Below are positions 8,478 to 16,522 of a stretch of 46,137 bases of DNA, in pieces. The position numbers and the translations under genes are program-made. Source of the stretch: Oscillospiraceae bacterium (GTDB lineage: Bacteria > Bacillota > Clostridia > Oscillospirales > Oscillospiraceae); NCBI GenBank assembly GCA_902789745.1, contig CADAPH010000018.1, positions 1 to 46,137 on the forward strand, given 5' to 3'. The first letter of the stretch is position 1, and every line of letters begins with the position of its first letter. The notes beneath the pieces are model-generated. The model was not told the DNA's origin, ran no database searches, and worked only from the letters and a program-made list of their open reading frames with translations.

Positions 8478-9167
8478 ATGGACGAACGCTCTGTGATCCT
8501 GATCGTGGACGATGATCCCGATATCCGCAAGGTGCTGTACCTGCTGCTGCGGGACGACTATACCGTGGCGGAGGCTTCCGGCGGCGAGGCGGCGCTGCAG
8601 TATATCGAGGCGCACCCGGAGACCGATCTGGTGGTGCTGGACGTGATGATGCCCGGCATGGACGGCTTCGAGACCTGCAACCGCATCCGCGCCCTGTCAA
8701 ACGTGCCCATCCTGTTTCTGACCGCCAAATCCGCCGAGGCCGACCGCATCTCCGCCTACGGCAGCGGCGGGGACGATTTTCTGTCCAAGCCCTTCTCCCA
8801 GGGGGAATTTCTGGCGAAGGTGTCTTCCCTGCTGCGCCGCTACAAGCAATACCGGGGCAAGCCCGCCTCCGCTTTGACCCTGGAGGGGCTGGAGGTGGAT
8901 CTGGCCGGGCGCAGCGTGAAGAGCAACGGGAAGGAGATCACGCTCACGGACACGGAATTTGCCATTCTGGAGCATCTGCTGAAAAACCGGGGCAAGACCG
9001 TCACCGCCGCCGACATGTACGAGGCCGTGTGGAACGAGCGTTTCCTGCCCGGCTCGGCCAACACGGTGATGGTGCATGTGCTGAACCTGCGGCGGAAGAT
9101 CGAGGAGAACCCCTCCAACCCGCGCATCATCCGCACCGTCTGGGGAAAGGGATATCAAATTGATTAA
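8478..9167 (+). CDS. Response regulator, OmpR/VanR family
   Basis: 229 residues: receiver domain (about 1-115) with acidic pocket in IVDDDPD, phospho-acceptor Asp in LVVLDVMMPGMDG and the switch Lys in SKPFS, then an OmpR-type winged-helix DNA-binding domain (about 130-229; LTDTEFAILEHLLKNRGKTV). GAGGTG precedes the ATG. It overlaps the kinase gene by 8 bp. It is divergent from the sugar-transporter genes, which are possible targets, but that is only positional. Confidence 0.93.
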   Translation: MDERSVILIVDDDPDIRKVLYLLLRDDYTVAEASGGEAALQYIEAHPETDLVVLDVMMPGMDGFETCNRIRALSNVPILFLTAKSAEADRISAYGSGGDDFLSKPFSQGEFLAKVSSLLRRYKQYRGKPASALTLEGLEVDLAGRSVKSNGKEITLTDTEFAILEHLLKNRGKTVTAADMYEAVWNERFLPGSANTVMVHVLNLRRKIEENPSNPRIIRTVWGKGYQID

Positions 9168-10485
9168 GAAACTGACGCGCTCCGGCTCCCTGCGGGCCCA
9201 GGTGCTGCGCGTGACGCTGATGGGGCTGGTGCTGGGCGCGCTGGTTTTCTTTGCGCTCAGCGAGATCGGCGGCCTCCTGATCCGCGACGTGTATATGAGC
9301 CCCGAAAACGTCAACCGCCGCAAGGCGCGCATCTATGCGGATTTCAGCTCCTATGTCAGCTCCCAGGGCGTCAGCGGCAGGGATACCGCCGCCGTCGCCC
9401 GCTGGACGGCCTCGCACGAGTATGTGACGCTCTTTCTCTTCGGCACCGGGCGGGAGCAGCAGCTCTATTCCGGCGGCAAGCTGGACGCGGGCACGGGCGG
9501 CTACGATCCGCAGATCCACGGCAGGCTCTATCCCATCCGCTTTGTCGACGGGCTGTATCAGGTCGCCATCGGGGACAACTCCCAGATCCGGCAGCGGCAG
9601 ATCGTGAACGTGGCGTCCTTCGCCCTGGCGAGTCTGAGCTTTCTGCTCCTGTTCATGCGGCATACCGGCAGGCTGACCCGGCGGATCATCAATCTCTCGG
9701 AGGAGGCCGCCGCGGTCACGGCCGGGGATCTGGAGCGCAGCATCACCGCCGACGGCGACGACGAGCTGACCGCCCTGGCCGTATCCATGGACGAGATGCG
9801 CCGCTCGGTGATCGAGCGCATGGGCAACGAGAAGCGCGCCTGGGAGGCCAATACCGAGCTCATCACCGCCATCTCCCACGATATCCGCACCCCCATGACC
9901 GCCATGATCGGCTACCTGGGGCTTCTGTGCGGCGGAACGGAGGACGAATCGACGAAGGCGCAGCTCGCCTCCTCGGCCTATGTCAAGGCGATGGAGCTCA
10001 AGGATCTGACGGATCAGCTCTTCCGCTATTTTCTGGTCTACGGCAAGGCGGAGCTGGAGATGGAGAAGGAGCGCTTTGACGCAAGGCTCCTGTTCGGCCA
10101 GCTTTTGGGCGAGATGGAATTTGATCTCAACGACGCGGGCTATACCCTTCGGCGTCAGGATTTTGAGGGCGAGTGCTTCATCACCGTCGATCCGCTGTTT
10201 CTCAAGCGGGTGCTGGACAATCTGGTGTCCAACATCAAAAAATACGCAGACCCCGCCGAGCTGGTGGAGATCTGCATGACGCTGGAAAACGGGCGGCTCA
10301 CCCTCCGGGCATCGAACGCGGTGGCGGTTTTGCAGACGAGAAAGGACAGCACCAAGATCGGCCTGCGCACCTGCGAGAAGATCATGACCGCGCTGGGCGG
10401 CGAATTTCAAACGGAAAACGACGGCAAGCGCTTCACCGCCGAGCTCTGGCTCCCGGCGGAGGCAGCAGCGGCCGCAGCAAAATAA
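9160..10485 (+). CDS. Sensor histidine kinase, VanS-like
   Basis: 441 residues starting at TTG inside the regulator gene. It has two membrane segments (about 17-36 and 148-166) flanking an extracytoplasmic sensor of about 110 residues, a HAMP linker, a HisKA helix with the phospho-His in AISHDIRTPMTAMIGYL, and an HATPase domain with N box LKRVLDNLVSNIKKYAD. The usual DxGxG box is not recognisable; the region reads SNAVAVLQTRKDSTKIGLRTC, as in some short clostridial kinases. It should phosphorylate the regulator encoded just upstream. The ligand is unknown. Confidence 0.9.
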   Translation: MIKKLTRSGSLRAQVLRVTLMGLVLGALVFFALSEIGGLLIRDVYMSPENVNRRKARIYADFSSYVSSQGVSGRDTAAVARWTASHEYVTLFLFGTGREQQLYSGGKLDAGTGGYDPQIHGRLYPIRFVDGLYQVAIGDNSQIRQRQIVNVASFALASLSFLLLFMRHTGRLTRRIINLSEEAAAVTAGDLERSITADGDDELTALAVSMDEMRRSVIERMGNEKRAWEANTELITAISHDIRTPMTAMIGYLGLLCGGTEDESTKAQLASSAYVKAMELKDLTDQLFRYFLVYGKAELEMEKERFDARLLFGQLLGEMEFDLNDAGYTLRRQDFEGECFITVDPLFLKRVLDNLVSNIKKYADPAELVEICMTLENGRLTLRASNAVAVLQTRKDSTKIGLRTCEKIMTALGGEFQTENDGKRFTAELWLPAEAAAAAAK

Positions 10486-10515
10486 GTCAACGACTCAGAT
10501 AATCCCAGGCTTGCT

Positions 10516-10663
10516 GTAGGGACCGACGCCCCCGGCGGCCCGGCGTGACAGTCAAAAATCAGCACAAATCCCAGGCAAATTCGTACAATGCTACGGACTT
10601 GCCTGGGATTTCTAAACGATATAGCTTTTTACCGCGCGGGCCGCCGGGGGCGTCGGCCCCTAC
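10516..10663. repeat. Nested palindromic repeat element (148 bp)
   Basis: The outer arms are GTAGGGACCGACGCC... and ...GGGCGTCGGCCCCTAC (26 of 27 pairs). Inside lies a second inverted repeat, AAATCCCAGGCAAATTCGTA / TACGGACTTGCCTGGGATTT (10566-10611, 18 of 20). The outer arms and the flanking GGTGAAACC are shared with the element at 43924-44074; the inner hairpin is different. Confidence 0.75.
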
Positions 10664-10683
10664 GGTGAAACCGCCTTTTTGCT

Positions 10684-11934
10684 TCAAAGCGCCCGTGCCG
10701 GCTGTGTTGCTGTAGCCGCTTCCTCCTTCGTACACACGATATTCAGCAAAATCTCCACCACCGTGTCCATGTCCTCGGCGGCGATATGCTCGCACGGGCC
10801 GTGGAAGGCCGCGCCGCCCGTTCCGAGATTCGGGCAGGGCAGGCCGCGGAAGCTGAGGCGCGCCCCGTCCGTGCCGCCGCGCACCGGCACCCGCACGGGT
10901 TCGAGCCCCGCAAGGCGGACGGCATTTTCCGCCCGCTCCACGATCTCCATATGTTGATCGAGGATCTCCGCCATATTGCGGTACTGCTCTTTGACGCTCA
11001 AAACCGCGGTGCCGGGGCCGTACTCGGCGTTGATGGCGTGCTCGATCGCCCAGAGCCGGTCGCAGCGCACCTGGAAGCGCTCCGCGTCATGGTCGCGGAT
11101 GATGTAGCGGAGCTCCGCCTCCTGCACGTCGCCGCGCATTTCGATCAGATGATAAAAGCCCTCATACCCCTCGGTCTGCGAGGGGGTTTCCTTTTTCGGG
11201 AGCATGGCGTTGATGCGCATGGCAAGCAGCGAGGCGTTGACCATGACGCCCTTGGCCGAGCCGGGGTGAACGCTCACGCCATGGATCAGGAAGCGGGCGG
11301 ATGCCGCGTTGAAGGTCTCAAAATTGATCTCCTCCGCGGGGCCGCCGTCCACCGTGTAGGCAAAATCCGCGCCGAAGCGCTCCAGATCCAGCAGGTCTGC
11401 CCCGTGGCCGATCTCTTCGTCCGGGGTGAAGCAGACGGCAACGGCGCAGTGCGGCCTGCCGCCGCGGATCAGGCGCTCGCAGGCGGTCATGATCTCCGCC
11501 ACGCCCGCCTTGTCGTCCGCGCCCAGGAGCGTCGTCCCGTCGGCGGTGATCAGCGTCTTGCCCGCAGCGCGCTTCAGGTCGGGGAAATCCTCCGGGCTCA
11601 GGACGCGGCCGCTCTCGCCGAGGGTGACCGCCTTCCCGCTGTACTTGCGGTGAAGCTGCGGCCTGACCCCTTCCCCGCTGAAAGCCGGAGATGTGTCGAT
11701 ATGGGCGATGAGGCCGATCGCCGGCTCCTCCTCCATGCCGGGGCTTGCGGGCAGGAAGGCGTAGGTATAGGCATGGGGATCGGTATAGACCCGCTTCATG
11801 CCAAGATCCTGCAGCTCGTTTCGCAGGAGCCAGGCGAAGGCGTACTGCTTCTCCGTGCTGGGGACGGTCTCCGCCCCTTCCCTGCTCTGCGTATCCACCG
11901 CCGCATACCGCAGCAGCCGTTCATAAGCTCTCAT
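10684..11934 (-). CDS. pepT: Peptidase T (tripeptide aminopeptidase)
   Basis: 416-residue cytoplasmic zinc aminopeptidase of family M20B that removes the N-terminal residue from tripeptides. Metal-site motifs are visible: AHIDTSP (first His/Asp), LGADDKAGVAEI (bridging Asp), FTPDEEIGHGAD (catalytic Glu pair) and HPGSAKG (dimerisation-domain His). Length matches the family (about 410). It follows the ylmH-like gene, separated by a GTGGAAA/GTTATGGTGTC repeat, and is probably the last gene of the fusion-ylmH-pepT unit. Confidence 0.95.
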   Translation of the reverse strand: MRAYERLLRYAAVDTQSREGAETVPSTEKQYAFAWLLRNELQDLGMKRVYTDPHAYTYAFLPASPGMEEEPAIGLIAHIDTSPAFSGEGVRPQLHRKYSGKAVTLGESGRVLSPEDFPDLKRAAGKTLITADGTTLLGADDKAGVAEIMTACERLIRGGRPHCAVAVCFTPDEEIGHGADLLDLERFGADFAYTVDGGPAEEINFETFNAASARFLIHGVSVHPGSAKGVMVNASLLAMRINAMLPKKETPSQTEGYEGFYHLIEMRGDVQEAELRYIIRDHDAERFQVRCDRLWAIEHAINAEYGPGTAVLSVKEQYRNMAEILDQHMEIVERAENAVRLAGLEPVRVPVRGGTDGARLSFRGLPCPNLGTGGAAFHGPCEHIAAEDMDTVVEILLNIVCTKEEAATATQPARAL

Positions 11935-11956
11935 CTAACCATCGCCTCTTCATTCA

Positions 11957-12010
11957 AATCGTCGCAAAGCGACACCATAACTTTGCTTTCCACTTTCCAC
12001 TTTTCACTTT
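11957..12010 (-). repeat. Heptamer-plus-hairpin repeat, copy 1
   Basis: Read on the minus strand: AAAGTGAAAAGTGGAAAGTGG units, then GTTATGGTGTC and the small hairpin GTCGCTTTGCGAC. Same family as copies at 16258-16336, 16410-16497 and 19361-19413. It overlaps the stop codon of the ylmH-like gene. Confidence 0.65.
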
Positions 12011-12752
12011 ATTTATAGAGCTCCGCCGTGACGAACAGCCGCCCTTTCCGGGAGCTGCCGCCGATCTCACGGACCCTCCCCTTTCCCGCGCCGCGCAGGG
12101 AGAGCACGTCCCCCTCCCTGACCGGCGCGTCGGGCTTGAGGCACTCGCCGTAGTTGAGCGCCAGCGCGCCCAGGGCGATCTGCCGCGCCGTCTCGGTGCG
12201 CGAAAGATGAAAAAGTCCCGCCGCCACCGCGTCCAGCCGCGGCGACATGACCGTGAAGCGGCGCTCCTCCGTCTTCCGCTCCCGCTCCGGGATCGCGTCC
12301 AGCGGCAGCTCCTCCGCCTTCACGCCATAGCGGCCCACCTTGTCTATGGAAAGCAGATGGCGCAGGACGCTCGGCTGGCAGAAGGCGATCGCCTCCGGGC
12401 CGTTTACCAGGATATCGCCGACCCACTCGCGTCCGACGCCCATGCCGAGGATCGCGCCCATATAGTCGCGGTGTCCCGGTTCGCCGAAGGCGGCGGTGAG
12501 GCGGATGGCGCGGATGTGCTCGCCCAGATCCAGCGCCTCCGGTTCCATCCAGTCGGGCAGGAAGAAGGCGATGGCGCGCTCCGCGTCCGGGGTACCGCCG
12601 TGAAACAGCATCCGCGCGCCGCGCAGGGCCGGGTCATGCTCGACGGCATAGCGCTCCGCCGGGGTGAGAAAGCCGGTGTTCGTGGGCACGCCCCGCTGCT
12701 CGCAGCGCCGGGCCAAATCCTCGGCGCGTTTAAGAATCTCTGCGTGTTCCAT
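12009..12752 (-). CDS. ylmH: YlmH-like RNA-binding protein with S4 domain
   Basis: 247 residues. The first ~170 match the YlmH family layout (LTPAERYAVEHDPAL, GHRDYMGAILGMGVGREWVGDI). The C-terminal ~65 form an S4 RNA-binding fold (FHLSRTETARQIALGALALNYG ... VREGDVLSLRGAGKGRV). In Bacillus subtilis YlmH binds stalled 50S subunits and can take part in ribosome-associated quality control. Here it sits not by the division genes but directly after, and overlapping by 23 bp, the GTPase-Rae1 fusion, which strengthens a ribosome-linked role for both. Confidence 0.85.
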   Translation of the reverse strand: MEHAEILKRAEDLARRCEQRGVPTNTGFLTPAERYAVEHDPALRGARMLFHGGTPDAERAIAFFLPDWMEPEALDLGEHIRAIRLTAAFGEPGHRDYMGAILGMGVGREWVGDILVNGPEAIAFCQPSVLRHLLSIDKVGRYGVKAEELPLDAIPERERKTEERRFTVMSPRLDAVAAGLFHLSRTETARQIALGALALNYGECLKPDAPVREGDVLSLRGAGKGRVREIGGSSRKGRLFVTAELYK

Positions 12753-15330
12753 CGATCATCCTCGTCTTGTGGGCGTTGAAGTTCGTTTTTTTCAAAACCT
12801 CTTCGATCTGGGTCAGCACCCATTCCGCCTCGCCCCTGAACTCCCCCGACGAGCAGCGCAGCACGCCGGAGCGCAGGGCCGACACGCGGATCAGGTTGTC
12901 GCTGGTGACGACGCGGACGGCGTAGTTTTTGCCGATCTCGTTTACCAGGCGCTCGATATAGGCGTCGCCGGTTTCCCCGTCCCTGGTGAAGGCGACGGAG
13001 ATGTTGTGGTATTCCGTGCGGGAGCCGGGGTTGCCCGGCGTGCGGAAGCCGTCGAACACCAGCACCAGCTTTGCGCCCGTAAAGCCCGCGTAGCCGGAGA
13101 GGATGTCCATGAGCCGCTCCCGCGCAAGGTCGAGGCGTTCCGCCGCCAGCGCCTTCAGCTCGTCCCAGGCGAAGATGAGGTTATAGCCGTCTACTATTAA
13201 ATATTCTTTCCGGTTGGACAGCTGCGAGACCTCGTTCACGGCGGCGTTGAGCTGCCGCGCCCGGTACTCCGGGCGGCGGATGGGCCCGAACTCCCGCTCC
13301 ATGATGGCCTCCAGCTCCCGCTCGTCGATGCTCAGGCTGCGCCAGCGCTGTATGGGCTGCGGGGCGCTGTCCTCGTGTTTGAGCTTCAGGACGCTCTCGA
13401 GGTGCATGTAGTCCGGCACCTCATTCCAGCGGATATTCACGCCCGCGCCGTGGGAACAAAAGACGGAGTCGGCGGGGTTATCCTCGTCCCGCTCGGGCTC
13501 GTAGCCGATCTCCTCCACGATGCGCTTTTGCTCCGCGCAGGGGCGGTAGCCGCAGGGGGTGAGACTCAGGCGCCCGCGGCCATGGGACCAGGCCACCAGT
13601 TCTTCCATATAATTTGTGAGCTTTGCGGCGGGGGCGGCGCCCTCAAGCCTGAGAAATTCGCCGTGCTCCTCCGGGGAAGAAAAGTCGCCGTTCATGGCGC
13701 GCACGTCCGTGATGGCCCTGCCGATCTGCTCGGCCGGAACCTCCAGGGCGAAGCTGTACCACGGCTCCAGCAGCACGCTCTCCGCCTGCATGAGGCCCTG
13801 CCGCACGGCGCGGTAGGTGGCCTGGCGGAAGTCGCCCCCCTCGGTGTGCTTGAGGTGGGCCTTGCCGGCCGCGAGGGTAATGCGCATATCGGTGATGGGC
13901 GCGCCCGTGAGCACGCCCCGGTGCTGCTTTTCGGCCAGGTGCGTGAGGATCAGGCGCTGCCAGTTGCGGTCCAGCGCGTCCTCGGGTACGATGCTGTCAA
14001 AGCTCAGGCCGCTCCCGGCGGGCAGGGGCTCCAGCAGCAGGTGCACCTCGGCATAATGTCGCAGGGGCTCGAAGTGTCCCACGCCCTCCACGGTATTTTT
14101 GATCGTCTCCCGGTACAAAATACGTCCGGCATCAAGCTCGATTTCGGTATCGAAGCGCTCCTTCACCAGGCTCTTGAAGATCTCCGCCTGGATCTTTCCC
14201 ATGAGCTGGACGCTGATCTCCCCTGCCTGGGCGTTCCAGACGACGTGCAGCTGCGGGTCCTCCTGATCCAGCTGCATGAGCTTCGGCAGCAGAAGCATGG
14301 GGTCCGTCCCCTTGTCAAGGCGCAGGCGGTAGCTCATCACCGGCTCCAGCACCGCGGCCTCCGCGTCCGCCTCCGCGCCCAGGCCCTGTCCGGGCCGCGT
14401 GGCGCTCAGCCCCAGGGCGGCGCAGACCCAGCCCGCACCGATCTCCTCCGCCGTCTCAAATTTTGTGCCGGAGTAGAGGCGAAGCTGGCTGATTTTTTCC
14501 TCCACCGCCTCCCCGGCGGCGTCCGTATAGCGCAGAAGGCTGCGCACCCTCAGGCTTCCGCCCGTGACCTTGAGCCAGGTCAGGCGGTTTCCCTGTGTGT
14601 CCCGGGAGATCTTGTAGACCCGCGCGGCGAAATCGGGGCCGTATTCCGGCCGGGGCGCGTACTGCGCCAGCGCGTCCAGCAGCTCCCGAACCCCCTCGGT
14701 CTTGAGGCCGGAGCCGAAAAAGCAGGGAAAGAGCTTCCGGCCGGCGATCAGCCCACGGATCGTTTCAGCGCCGATCGCGCCGTCGGACAGATACTCCTCC
14801 ATCGCCCCCTCGTCACAGAGGGCGACGCTCTCCAGCCGCTCGTCCCCCTGCGCGCCGAAATCGACGCAATGCTCGGACAGGCGGGCGGTCAGCTCTCCCA
14901 TCAGTGCCTCTCTGCCGGGGCCCGGGAGATCCATCTTGGTGATAAACAGAAAGGTCGGCACACGGTAGCGCTCCAGAAGCTTCCAGAGCGTCTCGGTATG
15001 CGCCTGTACGCCGTCGGTACCGGAGATGACCAGCACCGCGCAGTCCAGCACCCGCAGGGTGCGCTCGGCCTCGGCGGAAAAATCCACATGGCCCGGGGTG
15101 TCCAGCAGGGTCAGGCTCCCCTCCCCCAGCGGCAGGATCGCCTGCTTGGAGAAGATGGTGATGCCCCGCTGCCGCTCCAGGCTGTGGGTATCGAGGAAGC
15201 TGTCGCGGTGATCGACCCTTCCCAGCGTTTTCAGTTTTCCCGAGAGATAGAGCATCGCCTCGGACAGGGTGGTCTTGCCCGCGTCCACATGGGCCAGGAT
15301 GCCCAGCACCGTGTTCTTGTCATTCATCAT
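12730..15330 (-). CDS. Tet(M)/EF-G-like ribosomal GTPase fused to Rae1/YacP-type NYN endoribonuclease
   Basis: 866 residues. Residues 1 to about 660 follow ribosomal-protection GTPases: G1 AHVDAGKTT (13-21), G2 RQRGITI (53-59), G3 DTPGHVDF (77-84), then EF-G-like domains II-V ending near LTPCGYRPCAEQ. The G4 box is TKMD (131-134), not NKxD. The domain-IV loop that in Tet(M) reads SPVSTPADFR is HLKHTEGGDFR, so drug resistance is doubtful. Residues 709 to about 850 match Rae1/YacP, the A-site mRNA endonuclease: VDGYNLIFAW (Asp714), LVLVFDGF (Asp760), FTRDGETGDAYIERL (Asp789), VTSDN (Asp811), SGVLRCSSGEFRGEAE. A linker (about 660-708) joins them. The start has no Shine-Dalgarno and coincides with the predicted transcript start. 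Confidence 0.9.
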   Translation of the reverse strand: MMNDKNTVLGILAHVDAGKTTLSEAMLYLSGKLKTLGRVDHRDSFLDTHSLERQRGITIFSKQAILPLGEGSLTLLDTPGHVDFSAEAERTLRVLDCAVLVISGTDGVQAHTETLWKLLERYRVPTFLFITKMDLPGPGREALMGELTARLSEHCVDFGAQGDERLESVALCDEGAMEEYLSDGAIGAETIRGLIAGRKLFPCFFGSGLKTEGVRELLDALAQYAPRPEYGPDFAARVYKISRDTQGNRLTWLKVTGGSLRVRSLLRYTDAAGEAVEEKISQLRLYSGTKFETAEEIGAGWVCAALGLSATRPGQGLGAEADAEAAVLEPVMSYRLRLDKGTDPMLLLPKLMQLDQEDPQLHVVWNAQAGEISVQLMGKIQAEIFKSLVKERFDTEIELDAGRILYRETIKNTVEGVGHFEPLRHYAEVHLLLEPLPAGSGLSFDSIVPEDALDRNWQRLILTHLAEKQHRGVLTGAPITDMRITLAAGKAHLKHTEGGDFRQATYRAVRQGLMQAESVLLEPWYSFALEVPAEQIGRAITDVRAMNGDFSSPEEHGEFLRLEGAAPAAKLTNYMEELVAWSHGRGRLSLTPCGYRPCAEQKRIVEEIGYEPERDEDNPADSVFCSHGAGVNIRWNEVPDYMHLESVLKLKHEDSAPQPIQRWRSLSIDERELEAIMEREFGPIRRPEYRARQLNAAVNEVSQLSNRKEYLIVDGYNLIFAWDELKALAAERLDLARERLMDILSGYAGFTGAKLVLVFDGFRTPGNPGSRTEYHNISVAFTRDGETGDAYIERLVNEIGKNYAVRVVTSDNLIRVSALRSGVLRCSSGEFRGEAEWVLTQIEEVLKKTNFNAHKTRMIDGTRRDS

Positions 15331-15336
15331 AGGCGC

Positions 15337-15365
15337 ATTTTACCAGCTTTTTCCCAAAGAATCAA
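15337..15365 (-). promoter_or_regulatory. Promoter giving a predicted leaderless mRNA for the GTPase-Rae1 fusion
   Basis: On the minus strand, TTGATT (15360-15365), a 17-nt spacer and TAAAAT (15337-15342) preceded by TGG. Only six bases (GCGCCT) separate the -10 from the ATG at 15330, so transcription should begin at or next to the A of the start codon. No ribosome-binding site is present. Confidence 0.7.
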
Positions 15366-15471
15366 TGTTAAAATAAGCTGAATCGCTGCGCTATGTAACC
15401 CTTTGCATATTGCATGTAAAAAGAAATACAATTTTCTGAAACTTTGTCTATTATTTTTGTAGAAAGCATGT

Positions 15472-15477
15472 TATAAT
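15472..15477 (+). promoter_or_regulatory. Extended -10 promoter of the second two-component system
   Basis: TGTTATAAT in an AT-rich region, about 70 bp before the response-regulator ATG. The -35 is poor. AAAGGGG lies before the start codon. Confidence 0.55.
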
Positions 15478-15543
15478 TAGAAAGCGTATTGCAATTTCAT
15501 TTTGATTCTGTTGCCATTTTTTAGATAAAGGGGTTTTCAAAAC

Positions 15544-16233
15544 ATGAAAAAGATTCTCGTTTTGGAGGATGAATCCAATATTCGCAGCTTTGTGGTCATC
15601 AATCTGCGTCGCAGCGGGTTTGAGCCCATTGAGGCGGAAAGCGGCGAAAAGGCGCTGGAGAAGCTGAAGGTCAATCCCGATATCTGCCTGGCCCTGCTGG
15701 ACGTAATGCTGCCGGATATCGACGGGTTTGAGGTCTGCCGCCGCATCCGCGCCTCCGGCTCCAAAATGGGGATCATCATGCTCACGGCCAAGAACCAGGA
15801 AATCGACAAGGTCACCGGTCTCATGACCGGGGCGGACGACTATGTGACCAAGCCCTTCTCCCCCGCGGAGCTCACCGCAAGGGTCGACGCGCTGATCCGC
15901 CGTCTGGGTGTGGACGAGGATGAGAAGTCCTCCTCTGAGATCGTGAGCGGCCCCTTCCTGCTCAATACCCGCAACCGCACCCTGGAGAAGGACGGGCAGC
16001 GCCTCAAGCTCACGCAGATCGAATACATGCTCATCAAGCTCTTTATGGAGAACCCCGGCAAGGCCATGAGCCGCGAGGATATCCTCTCCGCCGTCTGGGG
16101 CAACGACTTCACGGGCGAGCTCAAGACCGTCGATGTGAATATCCGCCGCCTGCGCATCAAGATCGAGGCCGACCCCACCGAGCCGGAGTACCTGACCACG
16201 GTTTGGGGATACGGGTACAAGTGGGGGTACTGA
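15544..16233 (+). CDS. Response regulator, OmpR family
   Basis: 229 residues: receiver domain (about 1-118) with Glu/Asp pocket in VLEDESN, phospho-Asp in LALLDVMLPDIDG, Thr in MLTAKN and Lys in TKPFSP; winged-helix DNA-binding domain from about 135, with LKLTQIEYMLIKLFMENPG and VNIRRLRIKIEADP. Its partner kinase starts 289 bp downstream across a repeat-filled gap, unusual for a two-component pair. The target genes are not known. Confidence 0.93.
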   Translation: MKKILVLEDESNIRSFVVINLRRSGFEPIEAESGEKALEKLKVNPDICLALLDVMLPDIDGFEVCRRIRASGSKMGIIMLTAKNQEIDKVTGLMTGADDYVTKPFSPAELTARVDALIRRLGVDEDEKSSSEIVSGPFLLNTRNRTLEKDGQRLKLTQIEYMLIKLFMENPGKAMSREDILSAVWGNDFTGELKTVDVNIRRLRIKIEADPTEPEYLTTVWGYGYKWGY

Positions 16234-16257
16234 GAAGGATCGCGGCTTTGTGTAATG

Positions 16258-16497
16258 AAGAGTGAAGAGTGAAGAGTGGAGAGTGGAGAGTGGAGAGTGG
16301 AGAGTGGAGAGTGGAGTTAAGGAGCGGCTTCGCCGCAATTATATCGGACTCCGCCCTTCGAGCCGCACAGGCGCTGCGCCCGGTCTTCATATTCATTATA
16401 CAATCCGTCCCCCGAAGGGGGACACCACAACTCCACTCTCCACTCTAAAAACTCCACTCTCCACTCTAAAAACTCCACTCTCCACTCTAAAAACTCC
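16258..16497. repeat. Convergent heptamer-repeat arrays between regulator and kinase genes
   Basis: 16258-16316 is a tandem array of GAGTGAA/GAGTGGA heptamers, followed by TTAAGGAGCGGCTTCGCCGC. 16430-16497 holds three 21-bp units CTCCACTCTCCACTCTAAAAA, preceded by CCCCCGAAGGGGGACACCACAA. The second array is the reverse complement of the family seen at 19361-19413, so two copies face each other and could form a large hairpin in the regulator-kinase transcript. Confidence 0.8.
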
Positions 16498-16522
16498 AAA
16501 CTCAAATTAGGAAGTACAAAGC

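Noticed and set aside
12730..15330. Tetracycline resistance gene (tetM/tetW type)
   Set aside because: Overall layout is Tet-like, but the domain-IV loop needed for drug displacement is different, the G4 box is changed and a nuclease domain is attached. Resistance should not be called from this sequence.
13375..15381. 668-codon plus-strand open frame opposite the GTPase fusion
   Set aside because: Antisense shadow of a clearly conserved gene; no ribosome-binding site and no recognisable domain.
16258..16497. CRISPR array
   Set aside because: The units are short (7 or 21 bp), contiguous and without unique spacers, and no cas genes are near.
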